This document shows, piece after piece, positions 18,268-26,723 of a stretch of 64,000 nt of DNA. The notes below the pieces were generated by a model. That model did no database searches. It saw only the letters and a program-made list of their open reading frames with translations, and was not told the origin of the DNA. Both the position numbers and the translations under genes were made by a program. Each line of letters begins with the position of its first letter. The first letter of the stretch is position 1. Location: NCBI RefSeq assembly GCF_003259335.1, contig NZ_QLLL01000008.1, positions 186,001-250,000 of the forward strand, in the 5' to 3' direction. This DNA comes from Chitinophaga skermanii. GTDB lineage: Bacteria > Bacteroidota > Bacteroidia > Chitinophagales > Chitinophagaceae.

Positions 18268-19215
18268 ATGAGCTCTCGCAGAGGTTTTATTAAGCAGGGA
18301 AGCATTTTGGGATTGGCGGGTTTGGTACCCCCTGTTGTAAATGCGTTCGCCAGTACAAACAAGAAGGATATGCAACAAGAAAAATCCAAATGGGCCGATG
18401 GTTCTAGGCTGGTCGTTTCCATCTCCATGCAATTTGAAGCCGGTGGCCAGCCCGATAATGCGGAAAGCCCTTTCCCGCAAAACATGCAGCCCGGCTATAT
18501 CGATTTGCCCGGCGCTACTTGGTTCGAATATGGCTACAAAGAAGGCATTCCTAGGATGCTGGATAATTGGGATAAGTTCGGTGTAAAAGTAACCTCCCAC
18601 ATGGTAGGCTCGGCCGTACTTAAAAATCCCGCTTTGGCGAAGGAAATTGTACAACGTGGCCATGAAGCTGCTGCACATGGCATGAACTGGTCGACCCAGT
18701 ACACCATGAGTTATGCCGAAGAAAAGCAGTTCATCAAAGAAGGCGCCGACGCTATAGAGAAAATTACAGGCACAAAACCCGTTGGGTACAACGCCAACTG
18801 GTTACGCAGGGGCGTTAATACACTGAAAATCTTGCAAGAATTGGGATTTATTTATCACATCGATGATCTCAGCCGCGACGAGCCTTTTATTATCCAAGTA
18901 AATAATGCCGATTTTGCCGTGGTACCGTATACCTTGCGCAACAACGATATCCTGTTGATTGAAGGGAAGAACTTTTCTGCCGATCAATTCGTACACCAAG
19001 TGAAAATGGAGTTCGATCAATTGTATGTAGAATCAGCTACAAAACGCCGGCAAATGTCGATCAGCTTGCATGATAGAATTGGAGGTACGCCGCAAATGGT
19101 GAAGGCTATGAGCGAATTGTTAACCTACATACAACAACATAAAGGTGTTGCATTCAAACGAAAAGATGAGATCGCCAGGATGGCGTTGGCCGATAAAACG
19201 AGTATCCGGGAATAA
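18268..19215 (+). CDS. Polysaccharide deacetylase-family protein, Tat-exported
   Basis: 315 residues from ATG 18268. A twin-arginine signal (SRRGFIKQG, then a hydrophobic stretch) indicates Tat export of a folded, probably metal-containing enzyme. NodB-like pattern: DNWDKFGVKVTSHM, HEAAAHGMNWS (metal His pair), GYNANWLRRG, and SISLHDRIGG near the end. The family removes acetyl or formyl groups from polysaccharides or hydrolyses related amides (allantoinase/PuuE-like subgroup). The context of DoxX and AraC does not fix the substrate. Confidence 0.85.
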   Translation: MSSRRGFIKQGSILGLAGLVPPVVNAFASTNKKDMQQEKSKWADGSRLVVSISMQFEAGGQPDNAESPFPQNMQPGYIDLPGATWFEYGYKEGIPRMLDNWDKFGVKVTSHMVGSAVLKNPALAKEIVQRGHEAAAHGMNWSTQYTMSYAEEKQFIKEGADAIEKITGTKPVGYNANWLRRGVNTLKILQELGFIYHIDDLSRDEPFIIQVNNADFAVVPYTLRNNDILLIEGKNFSADQFVHQVKMEFDQLYVESATKRRQMSISLHDRIGGTPQMVKAMSELLTYIQQHKGVAFKRKDEIARMALADKTSIRE

Positions 19216-19226
19216 AAACGTAAAGG

Positions 19227-19262
19227 AAACGCTTGTGTAGATTTAACAAGCGTTTTTCTTTT
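19227..19262 (+). terminator. Rho-independent terminator
   Basis: AAACGCTTGT (19227-19236) pairs with ACAAGCGTTT (19246-19255), then TTCTTTTTT. Ends the DoxX-deacetylase transcript. Confidence 0.85.
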
Positions 19263-19308
19263 TTATGGCCTGGAAAGCTTATTTTAGGTTGAAACAATCA
19301 TTTTTTTC

Positions 19309-19767
19309 ATGGCCCTCCCCAATATTTTTACTAAACCTGTTACCGACAGCGTTATTGAAAGAATCCATCAACTAACCCCGGCATCACAGCCGCAATGGGG
19401 TAAAATGAACGTAGCACAAATGATGGCGCATTGTTGCGTTCCGTACGAAATGGTTTTTACTAATAAGCACCACAAACCAAATTTCTTATTGCGTTTCGTA
19501 TTAAAAAGCTTTGTAAAAAAACACGTTATTAATGAAGTGCCTTACCCACACAACAGCAAAACTGCACCCGCATTTTTAGTAAGCGCCGATAAAGATTTTA
19601 GCGCAGAAAGACAACGCCTAGTGAATTATGTTTTGCAAACCCAACAACTCGGTGAAACACATTTCGATGGTAAAGAATCTTTATCATTCGGTCCCATGTC
19701 AACAATAGAATGGAATAACATGTTCTATAAGCACCTCGATCATCATTTACGCCAGTTTGGGGTATGA
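19309..19767 (+). CDS. DUF1569/DinB-like protein
   Basis: 152 residues, helical bundle of the DinB-like type with a metal-ready set of His residues (MAHCCVPYEM early, KHLDHHLRQFG at the C-terminus). DUF1569 proteins are cytoplasmic with no proven function; some DinB-like members are thiol transferases. Followed by its own terminator. Confidence 0.85.
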   Translation: MALPNIFTKPVTDSVIERIHQLTPASQPQWGKMNVAQMMAHCCVPYEMVFTNKHHKPNFLLRFVLKSFVKKHVINEVPYPHNSKTAPAFLVSADKDFSAERQRLVNYVLQTQQLGETHFDGKESLSFGPMSTIEWNNMFYKHLDHHLRQFGV

Positions 19768-19785
19768 TGATCAACAAAATATTGA

Positions 19786-19820
19786 AAATGCTTATGCCCA
19801 AAAGGTGTAAGCATTTTTTT
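19786..19820 (+). terminator. Rho-independent terminator
   Basis: AAATGCTTA (19786-19794) pairs with TAAGCATTT (19808-19816) and runs into seven T residues. Confidence 0.85.
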
Positions 19821-19821
19821 A

Positions 19822-19866
19822 TTGCCAAATGACAAGAAATTGATCCATTTACTATCCATAACTTTA
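19822..19866. promoter_or_regulatory. Dyad operator and -7 box upstream of Crp/Fnr gene
   Basis: TTGCCA-AA-TGACAA (19822-19835) is a 6-2-6 inverted repeat with one mismatch, sharing the TGACAA half with the site downstream of the same gene. TAACTTTA (19859-19866), one mismatch from TAnnTTTG, starts 30.5 bp from the dyad centre. Suggests autoregulation. Confidence 0.5.
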
Positions 19867-19870
19867 TATA

Positions 19871-20440
19871 ATGGAAGCATTGTTCAAATACATCCAGCAA
19901 TTTGGTCGTTTAACGAAAGAAGATGAACAGGTACTACAAAGCGTTACAACGGAAACAACGATCGCTAAAGGCGATTATTTCGTTGAGGCTGGCCGTATAT
20001 GTGCCAGGTTGGGTTTCGTGGAAGACGGCATTTTCCGCTCGTGCTATTACAATAAAATGGGGGAAGACTTTACACGGTATTTTGTATACGAAGGACGATT
20101 TATTGGCGATATGAATGGTTTTATTGATAGAATTCCTGCTACAGAATATATTGAAGCCGTAACAGATGCCCGTATATTAACCATCTCCCGCGACGATTTT
20201 GCCTTGTTAGAAGAGAAGATAGAAAACTGGAGTACTTTATTTGCACGACTGAATGCTTCTGTATTAGAAAACAAAATGAAAGCCGCTAGTAATATGTTGG
20301 TGCAAGATGGACAAACAAGGTATTTGCATTTCTTAGACCATTACCCCGGCCTCGCTAACCGCATCCCGCAAAGCATGCTCGCCTCGTACCTAGGCGTTAC
20401 TCCTTCCTCGCTAAGTAGAATCCGTAGAAATATTGGCTAA
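19871..20440 (+). CDS. Crp/Fnr-family transcriptional regulator
   Basis: 189 residues; cyclic-nucleotide-like barrel (EAGRICARLGFVEDGIFRSCYY) and C-terminal HTH (MLASYLGVTPSSLSRIRRNIG). A dyad with TGACAA arms lies on each side of the gene; the downstream one sits in the purA promoter. This suggests it controls itself and perhaps purA. Confidence 0.92.
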   Translation: MEALFKYIQQFGRLTKEDEQVLQSVTTETTIAKGDYFVEAGRICARLGFVEDGIFRSCYYNKMGEDFTRYFVYEGRFIGDMNGFIDRIPATEYIEAVTDARILTISRDDFALLEEKIENWSTLFARLNASVLENKMKAASNMLVQDGQTRYLHFLDHYPGLANRIPQSMLASYLGVTPSSLSRIRRNIG

Positions 20441-20451
20441 GCATACGCTTT

Positions 20452-20495
20452 TTGTCATTTGACAATTGTACTACTTGTTAGCGGTGCTAATTTTG
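20452..20495. promoter_or_regulatory. purA promoter with Crp/Fnr-type dyad
   Basis: TTGTCATTTGACAA (20452-20465) is a perfect 6-2-6 palindrome. It abuts ATTG (20465-20468), a 19-base spacer and a perfect -7 box TAATTTTG (20488-20495). The dyad centre is 29.5 bp upstream of the -7 box, a class II activator position. Confidence 0.6.
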
Positions 20496-20518
20496 AGCAC
20501 GTTATCAAACGAAAAAAC

Positions 20519-21772
20519 ATGAAAGCAGATATTGTACTCGGCCTACAATGGGGCGACGAAGGCAAAGGTAAAATAGTAGACATCTTATCGCCACAATACA
20601 AAGCCGTAGCAAGGTTCCATGGCGGCGCCAATGCCGGTCATACCTTGATATTTGATGGTCAGAAAGTAGTATTAAACACCATCCCATCGGGTATTTTTAG
20701 AAAGGATGTACAGAATGTAATTGGTACGGGTGTTGTATTCGATGCCATGGCATTCCAAAAAGAAGTGAATACATTAGAGGGATTGGGATACGAACTTCGT
20801 ACATGGAAGAATTTATCTATTTCATATAAAGCACACTTACTTCTCCCTACCCATAAATTACTCGACCAGTTTGCAGAAGAAAGCCTCGGTGAGAACAAAA
20901 TAGGTTCTACCCAAAAAGGCATTGCCCCCGCCTATGCCGATAAAATCTTGCGTAAAGGGTTACGCGTAGGAGAAATCTTATCAACCTCTTTCGAAAAAGA
21001 ATGTAGGCTGTTGATGGAAGCACATGCTAGTTACATGCAACAAGCCTACAACCAAACTATCGACATTCAACCACTTTTCGAAGCATATATCAATAGTATC
21101 GAACTAGTACGCCAATTCCCCATTGTTGATACAGAAAAACAACTTAACGAACTACTAGCCGCCGGTGAACCTATTCTAGCAGAAGGTGCACAAGCTACTT
21201 TGCTAGATATTGACCATGGTACGTATCCATACGTTACCTCATCCAACACCACAGCCGGGGGCGTATGCACGGGATTAGGCATTGCACCACGTAAAATCGG
21301 CGAAGTGTACGGTGTATTCAAAGCATATTGTACCCGTGTAGGGAATGGCCCCTTTGCTACAGAATTGCACAATGAACTAGGTGAAGCGCTCCGTGCAAAA
21401 GGACAAGAGTTTGGTGCCGTTACCAAACGCGCTAGGAGAGTAGGTTGGTTAGATATACCGGCTTTGAAGTATGCCGTAATGCTAAACGGGGTTACACAGT
21501 TAATTATGACAAAAGCCGACGTGCTATCCCAACTCGATACCATCCAAATCTGCACACATTACACCAACAACCAACACTTCATCAACAAAGAAACCCCTAC
21601 ACCCGCTTATATTACCATGGAAGGCTGGCAGGAAGATATTACCGCTATCCGCGATGCAGCAGCTATGCCACCAGCCTTGGTAAAATATATTCAATTCCTA
21701 GAAAACGAGCTCCAGGTGCCTATTACCTACGTATCTGTAGGCCCGGATAGAGCACAAATGATTCAACGATAG
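20519..21772 (+). CDS. purA: Adenylosuccinate synthetase
   Basis: 417 residues from ATG 20519. GTP-binding GDEGKGK at residues 12-18 and GANAGHT at about 36-42, the TTAGG/GIAPRKIG and GPFATEL segments and KADVL near the end are all PurA hallmarks. It joins aspartate to IMP using GTP, the first committed step to AMP. The upstream 20 codons of the longer frame are the promoter region. Ends with a terminator. Confidence 0.98.
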   Translation: MKADIVLGLQWGDEGKGKIVDILSPQYKAVARFHGGANAGHTLIFDGQKVVLNTIPSGIFRKDVQNVIGTGVVFDAMAFQKEVNTLEGLGYELRTWKNLSISYKAHLLLPTHKLLDQFAEESLGENKIGSTQKGIAPAYADKILRKGLRVGEILSTSFEKECRLLMEAHASYMQQAYNQTIDIQPLFEAYINSIELVRQFPIVDTEKQLNELLAAGEPILAEGAQATLLDIDHGTYPYVTSSNTTAGGVCTGLGIAPRKIGEVYGVFKAYCTRVGNGPFATELHNELGEALRAKGQEFGAVTKRARRVGWLDIPALKYAVMLNGVTQLIMTKADVLSQLDTIQICTHYTNNQHFINKETPTPAYITMEGWQEDITAIRDAAAMPPALVKYIQFLENELQVPITYVSVGPDRAQMIQR

Positions 21773-21809
21773 TAGGATTAATAAGACACAAAAAAACACA
21801 ATCCTCAAC

Positions 21810-21846
21810 ATACCCATGGCGTTTCGGCGCTGTGGGTATTGTTTTT
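21810..21846 (+). terminator. Rho-independent terminator of purA
   Basis: ATACCCA (21810-21816) and GCG pair with CGC and TGGGTAT (21833-21839), followed by TGTTTTT. Confidence 0.8.
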
Positions 21847-21944
21847 ACCCTCTTCCGTCATTTTAGCTACAAGCAAACTCAATTAGGCTACTTCTAGTTT
21901 GCGGCGTCGATGCAATTTTACAGTACCAAATAAAACAGTAAAAA

Positions 21945-22748
21945 ATGCAAAAGACAATATTCATTACAGGTGCCTCTACAGGACTAGGAAAAGCTACCGC
22001 GCAATTGTTTCAAAGTAAAGGCTGGAAAGTAATTGCTACCATGCGCAGCCCGGAAAAAGACACGGAGTTATCCGCGCTCGACAATGTAACCTTGCTGCCT
22101 TTGGATGTAACGAATCTCGATCAAATTCAATCTACCGTAAAAGCAGCTATTGCATTGGGTGTAGATGTTGTATTCAATAATGCCGGGTATGGTTTAATTG
22201 GCCCATTAGAAGCCTTAACAGACGATCAAATCACCAAGCAGCTTGATACCAATTTACTGGGCGTTTTACGCGTTACGCAGGCTTTCTTGCCTTATTTTAG
22301 GCAAAAGAAAAGTGGCTTGTTTATTACCACAACATCTATCGGTGGCCATGTGGCCTTCCCTTTAGGTTCTACCTACCATGCCACGAAATGGGCCTTGGAA
22401 GGATGGAGTGAAAGTATGTGGTACGAGTTGAACGGGCTTGGTATTGGCATTAAAACAGTGGCTCCCGGTGGTATCGCTACTGATTTTATCGGTCGTTCTT
22501 TAGACTTAGCCAGCAGCCCTGCCTATGAAGAAATGATTCAAGATATGATGTCGAAATTCGGGTCAATGATGGACCATGCCTCTACTCCTGCACAAATTGC
22601 CGAAGTGGTGTATGAAGCCGCTACGGATGGTAAGCAAAAGTTACGTTACATCGCAGGTGAGGATGCGAAAGCAACGTATGCCAAACGTGTAGCGCAAGGC
22701 GATGAAGCTTTTATTGCCGATATACAGGCACAATTCATGGGTAAATAA
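21945..22748 (+). CDS. Short-chain dehydrogenase/reductase
   Basis: 267 residues. TGASTGLG (residues 8-15), NNAGYG, catalytic Ser in TTSIGG and YHATK. The YHATKWALEGWSESMWYEL segment is typical of the SDR5-like group active on unknown carbonyls. The AraC gene 62 bases downstream on the same strand is its likely regulator. Confidence 0.93.
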   Translation: MQKTIFITGASTGLGKATAQLFQSKGWKVIATMRSPEKDTELSALDNVTLLPLDVTNLDQIQSTVKAAIALGVDVVFNNAGYGLIGPLEALTDDQITKQLDTNLLGVLRVTQAFLPYFRQKKSGLFITTTSIGGHVAFPLGSTYHATKWALEGWSESMWYELNGLGIGIKTVAPGGIATDFIGRSLDLASSPAYEEMIQDMMSKFGSMMDHASTPAQIAEVVYEAATDGKQKLRYIAGEDAKATYAKRVAQGDEAFIADIQAQFMGK

Positions 22749-22810
22749 TCTTGTATTACTACACAGGCTAGCCGCATGCCTGTGTAGTTTTCATTTCGTA
22801 ATTTTATAGT

Positions 22811-23719
22811 ATGGATAAGAAAACGCCATTAAGGATATCATCGATTTCGGAATTGCACACCATTTTGCAATTGCCACCGCCTGTGCATCCTCTCATTAGC
22901 TTGGCGGATAACACGAAGATTGCGACAGATATTGCCGAATTGGATCGACCGTTTTTCCTCAACTTTTATAAGATTTCCTACAAGTATTCTTCTACCGGGA
23001 GAATGGGGTACGGGCAAGGATATTATGATTTTAACGAAGGTGGGATGATGTTTACTTCTCCCAACCAACTGATCGCTACAGATAATGGTGCTGAGTATTA
23101 CGGTACAACACTCTTGTTTCATCCCGATTTTATTCGTCATTATCCCTTAGATCGTACCATTAAGAAATATGGTTTCTTCTCCTACGAAACCAATGAAGCC
23201 CTGCACCTTAGTGAGAAGGAAAAGAAAGTAATTCTTGGTTTGTTCGATAACATTGCCGATGAATTGAATACTTCGATCGATGAAATCAGTCAAGATGTAC
23301 TGGTATCTTACTTGGAGGTTTTGTTGAACTACAGTAACCGTTTTTATAAGCGTCAATTCATTACCCGTAAAGTGGTGAATCATGATATATTAGCGCGGGT
23401 AGAACATTTGCTGAATGATTACTTTAATGACCATACTTCTTTGCGCAACGGGATTCCTACGGTGGAATACTTGGCCAAGGAGGTGAATCTTTCGCCCCGG
23501 TATTTGAGTGATATGTTGCGGGCTGTAACAGGACAAAATACCCAACACCTCATACATGAAAAACTTGTGGAGCTAGCCAAGGAAAAGCTGGCTTCTACAA
23601 ATTTAAGCGTAGGCGAGATTGCTTACGAGTTGGGATTTGAACACCCACAGTCATTCAGCAAATTCTTCAAAACGAAAACCCAGGTATCGCCGCTGGCATT
23701 CCGGCAAACATTCCAATAA
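22811..23719 (+). CDS. AraC-family transcriptional regulator
   Basis: 302 residues with C-terminal HTH pair (VEYLAKEVNLSPRYLSDMLRAVTGQNTQHLIHEKL... VGEIAYELGFEHPQSFSKFFKTKTQVSPLAFR). Same strand and just downstream of the SDR gene, a common pairing. Confidence 0.93.
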   Translation: MDKKTPLRISSISELHTILQLPPPVHPLISLADNTKIATDIAELDRPFFLNFYKISYKYSSTGRMGYGQGYYDFNEGGMMFTSPNQLIATDNGAEYYGTTLLFHPDFIRHYPLDRTIKKYGFFSYETNEALHLSEKEKKVILGLFDNIADELNTSIDEISQDVLVSYLEVLLNYSNRFYKRQFITRKVVNHDILARVEHLLNDYFNDHTSLRNGIPTVEYLAKEVNLSPRYLSDMLRAVTGQNTQHLIHEKLVELAKEKLASTNLSVGEIAYELGFEHPQSFSKFFKTKTQVSPLAFRQTFQ

Positions 23720-23813
23720 GCAGAAAGTCGCATCTGCCCCCTTAAATCGTCGTTTCCTCCACCAAGCAATACCATGCAGCTAGCGTATATTTGGTATACA
23801 AATTCCTTGTGTT

Positions 23814-24401
23814 ATGCGAAAATTACAGATGAAAATGTCCATGTCGCTCGATGGCTTTGTGTCGGGCCTTAATGGTGAGATGGACTGGATTTTCAAAACC
23901 GGCGATGCCGAGTCGAAGGCTTGGGCACTTAGCCAATTCAGCGAAGCGGGAATGATTATCATGGGCCGTAAATCGTTCGATGGCATGGTACCTTATTGGT
24001 TAACCTCTACCGATGCGTTTGCAGAACATATGAATAGTATTCCCAAAGCTGTGTTCACCCAAAAAGGATATAAAGGTTACGATCCAGGACCTAATCCATC
24101 ACCTGCTGCTGCATCTTGGGCCGATGCTCGTATCCTCAGCGGCGATTTAGCCGAGGAAATAGCCAAATTAAAAGCAGAAGAAGGGAAACCGGTATCAGCT
24201 ATCGGCGGAGCCGAATTCATGCGAAATTTGATCGCTACGGGGCTGGTCGATGAATTCTACTTAGCCATCCATCCAATTATTTTAGGAGCAGGTATACCCA
24301 TCTTCAATGGGAGTACTATTCCAAAGTATTTAAAGCTGCTAGAAGCGAAAGTATTTCCGAATGGTACAGTGGCGCACATTTATAGCTCCGTTATACAATA
24401 G
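23814..24401 (+). CDS. Dihydrofolate reductase-like (RibD C-terminal domain) protein
   Basis: 195 residues with the RibD_C/DHFR-like fold: MSMSLDGFVSG at the start, IIMGRKSFDG, AIGGAEFMRNLIATGLVDEFYL and HPIILGAGIPIF near the end. These stand-alone proteins reduce pteridine-like or other NADPH substrates; true folate activity is not implied. Overlaps the end of the convergent HAD gene. Confidence 0.9.
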   Translation: MRKLQMKMSMSLDGFVSGLNGEMDWIFKTGDAESKAWALSQFSEAGMIIMGRKSFDGMVPYWLTSTDAFAEHMNSIPKAVFTQKGYKGYDPGPNPSPAAASWADARILSGDLAEEIAKLKAEEGKPVSAIGGAEFMRNLIATGLVDEFYLAIHPIILGAGIPIFNGSTIPKYLKLLEAKVFPNGTVAHIYSSVIQ

Positions 24402-25065
24402 TCATTAACTGCGATAAGTTTTGGATGGTATAGTTCGGTGATACACCGGCTATACCTTGCCTGTTGCTTGGGTTATACCAACAGGTGGCGATGTTGTAAT
24501 TAGAAGCCCCGGCCATATCGGCTTCTAAGCTATCGCCTACAAACAATACTTCTTTACTACCTAATTTGCTACGCTTCAGCATTTCTTGGAAAAAGCGCTG
24601 GTCGGGTTTCTCGAACCCAATATCGTTTGATACGTACAAGTCGGCAAAGTAACCAGATAACGATGCCAACTTTAACCGGCTTTGCTGCATCGATAAAAAG
24701 CCATTTGACGCTACATACAGTTGATACTTTGGTGCCAGGTACTGCATTACCTCCATTACAGCCGGTTCCAAAGCATATTCATTCGCTAAATTCCCTAGGT
24801 AAATATAGTTCATTTCACTAGCAGAATACGGCAGTGATAATTGTGTAAAAAGTTGCTGGAACCTAGTATCTACCACCTGTTGTACTGTTAGGCGGTTCTT
24901 CTTCTGTTCCGTCCACAAAGCGGCATCTATCTCTGTAAATAAATTGAAAATACGATCCTCGTAGGTTAAGTTCATGGTGCTGCAAGCCTTGATAAACGCA
25001 GCATGGCTGGAGGTTTGAAAGTTCAATAACGTATCGTCTACATCAAAAAAAATAGCTTTATACAT
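24391..25065 (-). CDS. HAD-family hydrolase (YjjG-like)
   Basis: 224 residues; HAD motif I DVDDTL (D8 and D10), motif II Ser/Thr in VASNGF, motif III Lys in FEKPDQRF, and motif IV VGDSLEADMAGA. The cap and length fit YjjG-type nucleotide 5'-phosphatases. Last host gene before the prophage; its start is 130 bases from attL. Confidence 0.92.
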   Translation of the reverse strand: MYKAIFFDVDDTLLNFQTSSHAAFIKACSTMNLTYEDRIFNLFTEIDAALWTEQKKNRLTVQQVVDTRFQQLFTQLSLPYSASEMNYIYLGNLANEYALEPAVMEVMQYLAPKYQLYVASNGFLSMQQSRLKLASLSGYFADLYVSNDIGFEKPDQRFFQEMLKRSKLGSKEVLFVGDSLEADMAGASNYNIATCWYNPSNRQGIAGVSPNYTIQNLSQLMTIV

Positions 25066-25154
25066 ATCTCCTCGTTTCTAATGGGTAAGCTTACACGTGA
25101 CCAAAAATGAATCCTGTAGCGGGTTATACGGGATTGGGTAACCGTATATAAATG

Positions 25155-25185
25155 AAAAACCCACTAAGCGTTTACTTTAGTGGGT
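25155..25185 (-). terminator. Displaced terminator of tRNA-Ser
   Basis: On the minus strand ACCCACTAA (25177-25185) pairs with TTAGTGGGT (25159-25167) and is followed by TTTT. No host gene on this strand reads into it, but before integration the tRNA-Ser on the minus strand would have ended 13 bases upstream, so this was very likely its terminator. Confidence 0.65.
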
Positions 25186-25197
25186 GATAATTTTTTC

Positions 25198-25216
25198 AGC
25201 GGAGGAAGAGGGATTC
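25198..25216. repeat. attL core (19 bp, copy of tRNA-Ser 3' end)
   Basis: AGCGGAGGAAGAGGGATTC is identical at 25198-25216 and 63777-63795. It corresponds to the last bases of tRNA-Ser; beyond it the left copy diverges from the tRNA. This is the direct repeat left by integrase-mediated insertion. Confidence 0.95.
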
Positions 25217-25317
25217 TACACCCCGCAATCTTCATACCCGCCTGTTTTAATTATCGCCAGATAATCAATGATTTATCAATTGTTAAAAAATAATATTTCA
25301 TACTTAAAAGTTAGTTT

Positions 25318-25340
25318 ACTTCGACTTTTACTTCGACTTT
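25318..25340. repeat. Left arm-type repeat of integrase
   Basis: Two copies of ACTTCGACTTT separated by one T (23 bp), identical to 63703-63725. It includes the stop codon of the repressor gene. Position outside the core on both sides fits integrase arm sites. Confidence 0.6.
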
Positions 25341-25966
25341 TTCAAGGTAAGAAATTCTCCTAAAGCCTTATTCACCGTGGTTACGAAATCGTTGCCTAGA
25401 ATAAAATCAGGCATTTTCTTTCTTACAAATGAAAAATCAAAGAATAGTAGTGAATCAATGCTTAGCTCAAATTTATGTGATACACTAACAAGTATATCTT
25501 TTGGCGGCATCGCACCACGTTCATAGTTTGCAATTACATCCCTAGTAACACCTAATAATTCGCCAAACTTTCCCTGCGTCAATCGATTCGCTTCACGAAT
25601 AATCTTGAGATTATGCCCCAAATGAAGATTTTTTGTATCAAAATTTGGTAATAGCTTAAACTTCTCAACTATCGAATAATTATTGGCTTGTTTCAGTTTT
25701 TGCTGCCAATTTTTTTTTACTGTCCCCGAAGAATTCAACAGTACTTTTTCGAGGTTAAGTAAATAGAAACTATCTACACTTAAATCAAAGTGAATACATA
25801 CTTCTATGACCTTCGGTAAGGGCAATTGGTAATCCCCGCGTTCATAATAGCCGACCGAAGAAATAGTTACATTTATTAAATCTGCGAAGTCTTCCCGTGA
25901 GAGTTCGGCAACGGCGCGCAATACTTGTAAATTACAAGATTCAAAGGTTTCAATAATTGCAGGCAT
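25328..25966 (-). CDS. Phage repressor with two XRE HTH domains
   Basis: 212 residues. Two XRE-type HTH modules are present: residues about 15-65 (VAELSREDFADLINVTISSVGYYERGDYQLP) and about 115-170 (REANRLTQGKFGELLGVTRDVIANYERGAMPP), joined by a linker. No peptidase or dimer domain as in lambda CI. Divergent from the Cro-like gene, with two identical-arm operators between; this is the likely immunity repressor. Its stop codon lies in the left arm-type repeat. Confidence 0.85.
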   Translation of the reverse strand: MPAIIETFESCNLQVLRAVAELSREDFADLINVTISSVGYYERGDYQLPLPKVIEVCIHFDLSVDSFYLLNLEKVLLNSSGTVKKNWQQKLKQANNYSIVEKFKLLPNFDTKNLHLGHNLKIIREANRLTQGKFGELLGVTRDVIANYERGAMPPKDILVSVSHKFELSIDSLLFFDFSFVRKKMPDFILGNDFVTTVNKALGEFLTLKKSK

Positions 25967-26047
25967 ATTTTTTTAAAATTTTTTATATCACGGGAGCCTT
26001 AGCCCATTTTGTAATTGCAAAGAAATGCAATTTTTTGCAAATATTTC

Positions 26048-26061
26048 ACACATTTTTGTGT
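26048..26061. promoter_or_regulatory. Operator 1 of the lysogeny switch
   Basis: ACACA-TTTT-TGTGT, a perfect 5-4-5 dyad, ends on the putative -33 element of the rightward early promoter. Confidence 0.6.
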
Positions 26062-26092
26062 TTTATTATTGCAAATAAAGTATTTATGTTTG
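26061..26092 (+). promoter_or_regulatory. Rightward early promoter
   Basis: TTTT (26061-26064), a 20-base spacer and TATGTTTG (26085-26092), a perfect TAnnTTTG box. Operators lie at each side, which fits repression by the divergent repressor. Confidence 0.55.
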
Positions 26093-26111
26093 CAGTACAT
26101 GAAAGTATAGC

Positions 26112-26125
26112 ACACAAATATGTGT
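26112..26125. promoter_or_regulatory. Operator 2 of the lysogeny switch
   Basis: ACACA-AATA-TGTGT, the same 5-4-5 dyad as operator 1, centred 64 bp from it and just downstream of the early start site. Confidence 0.6.
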
Positions 26126-26173
26126 TTTTAATTTTCAGTTTATTTAACCTAACTATTTACTTTACATTGTTTT

Positions 26174-26404
26174 ATGACAGATAAAATCTTTCCCAACGGA
26201 CTTGCATCTGATCAAATCATCCGGGCAAAGTCTATTTTAAAAAAAGTTAATCTAAAAAAGATCTGTGCGGATAACGGGGTAAGCTACTCAATTGTTATCA
26301 ATGTTTTGCGAGGTACCTCCCCTCGACTTGAATGTCTACGTATAGTTTTAGATGCTGCCAACGTCGAGTTGCAAAAGCGTGATACTTTAATACAAAGTTT
26401 CTAA
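26174..26404 (+). CDS. Cro-like small HTH protein
   Basis: 76 residues with a helix-turn-helix (LKKICADNGVSYSIVINVLRGTSPRLECLRIVLDAANVEL). First gene rightward from the switch, divergent from the repressor, so by position a Cro or early regulator. Overlap-free but 1 base from the next gene. Confidence 0.7.
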   Translation: MTDKIFPNGLASDQIIRAKSILKKVNLKKICADNGVSYSIVINVLRGTSPRLECLRIVLDAANVELQKRDTLIQSF

Positions 26405-26405
26405 G

Positions 26406-26642
26406 ATGGTAAACCTTGGTGAATTACCCAATAGCGAGCTTTCTCAACAGGTTCACCAATTAAGGCAAAAGCTATCATCGATATTAAACAGGGAATCAAT
26501 TGCCCTTTTAGTTGAAATCGAGTTTAGAATAGCCGGGGAGAACTCGTTGTCGAAGAGTACTAAACCTAAAAGCAAATCCAAAAAGGCATTAAAAGCGGCA
26601 ATAGAGCATCAAAAACTCGTTGAGTTCTATTTAACCGCGTAA
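26406..26642 (+). CDS. Hypothetical early phage protein (78 aa)
   Basis: Helical N-terminal half (LSQQVHQLRQKLSSILNRESIALL), then a strongly basic linker (KSTKPKSKSKKALKAA). Follows the Cro-like gene by one base, so it is in the early operon. Function unknown; the basic part may bind nucleic acid. Confidence 0.7.
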   Translation: MVNLGELPNSELSQQVHQLRQKLSSILNRESIALLVEIEFRIAGENSLSKSTKPKSKSKKALKAAIEHQKLVEFYLTA

Positions 26643-26723
26643 ATTCTTATTCACTGACAAACAATGAAACATTAAGGGTATTAGGGAGGTTTCTACTTCC
26701 TTAAAATTTTCAAACACAATCTT

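Noticed and set aside
25198-25216. Second tRNA gene or pseudo-tRNA at left end
   Set aside because: Only 19 bases match the tRNA; the anticodon and D arms are absent, so it is the attL copy.
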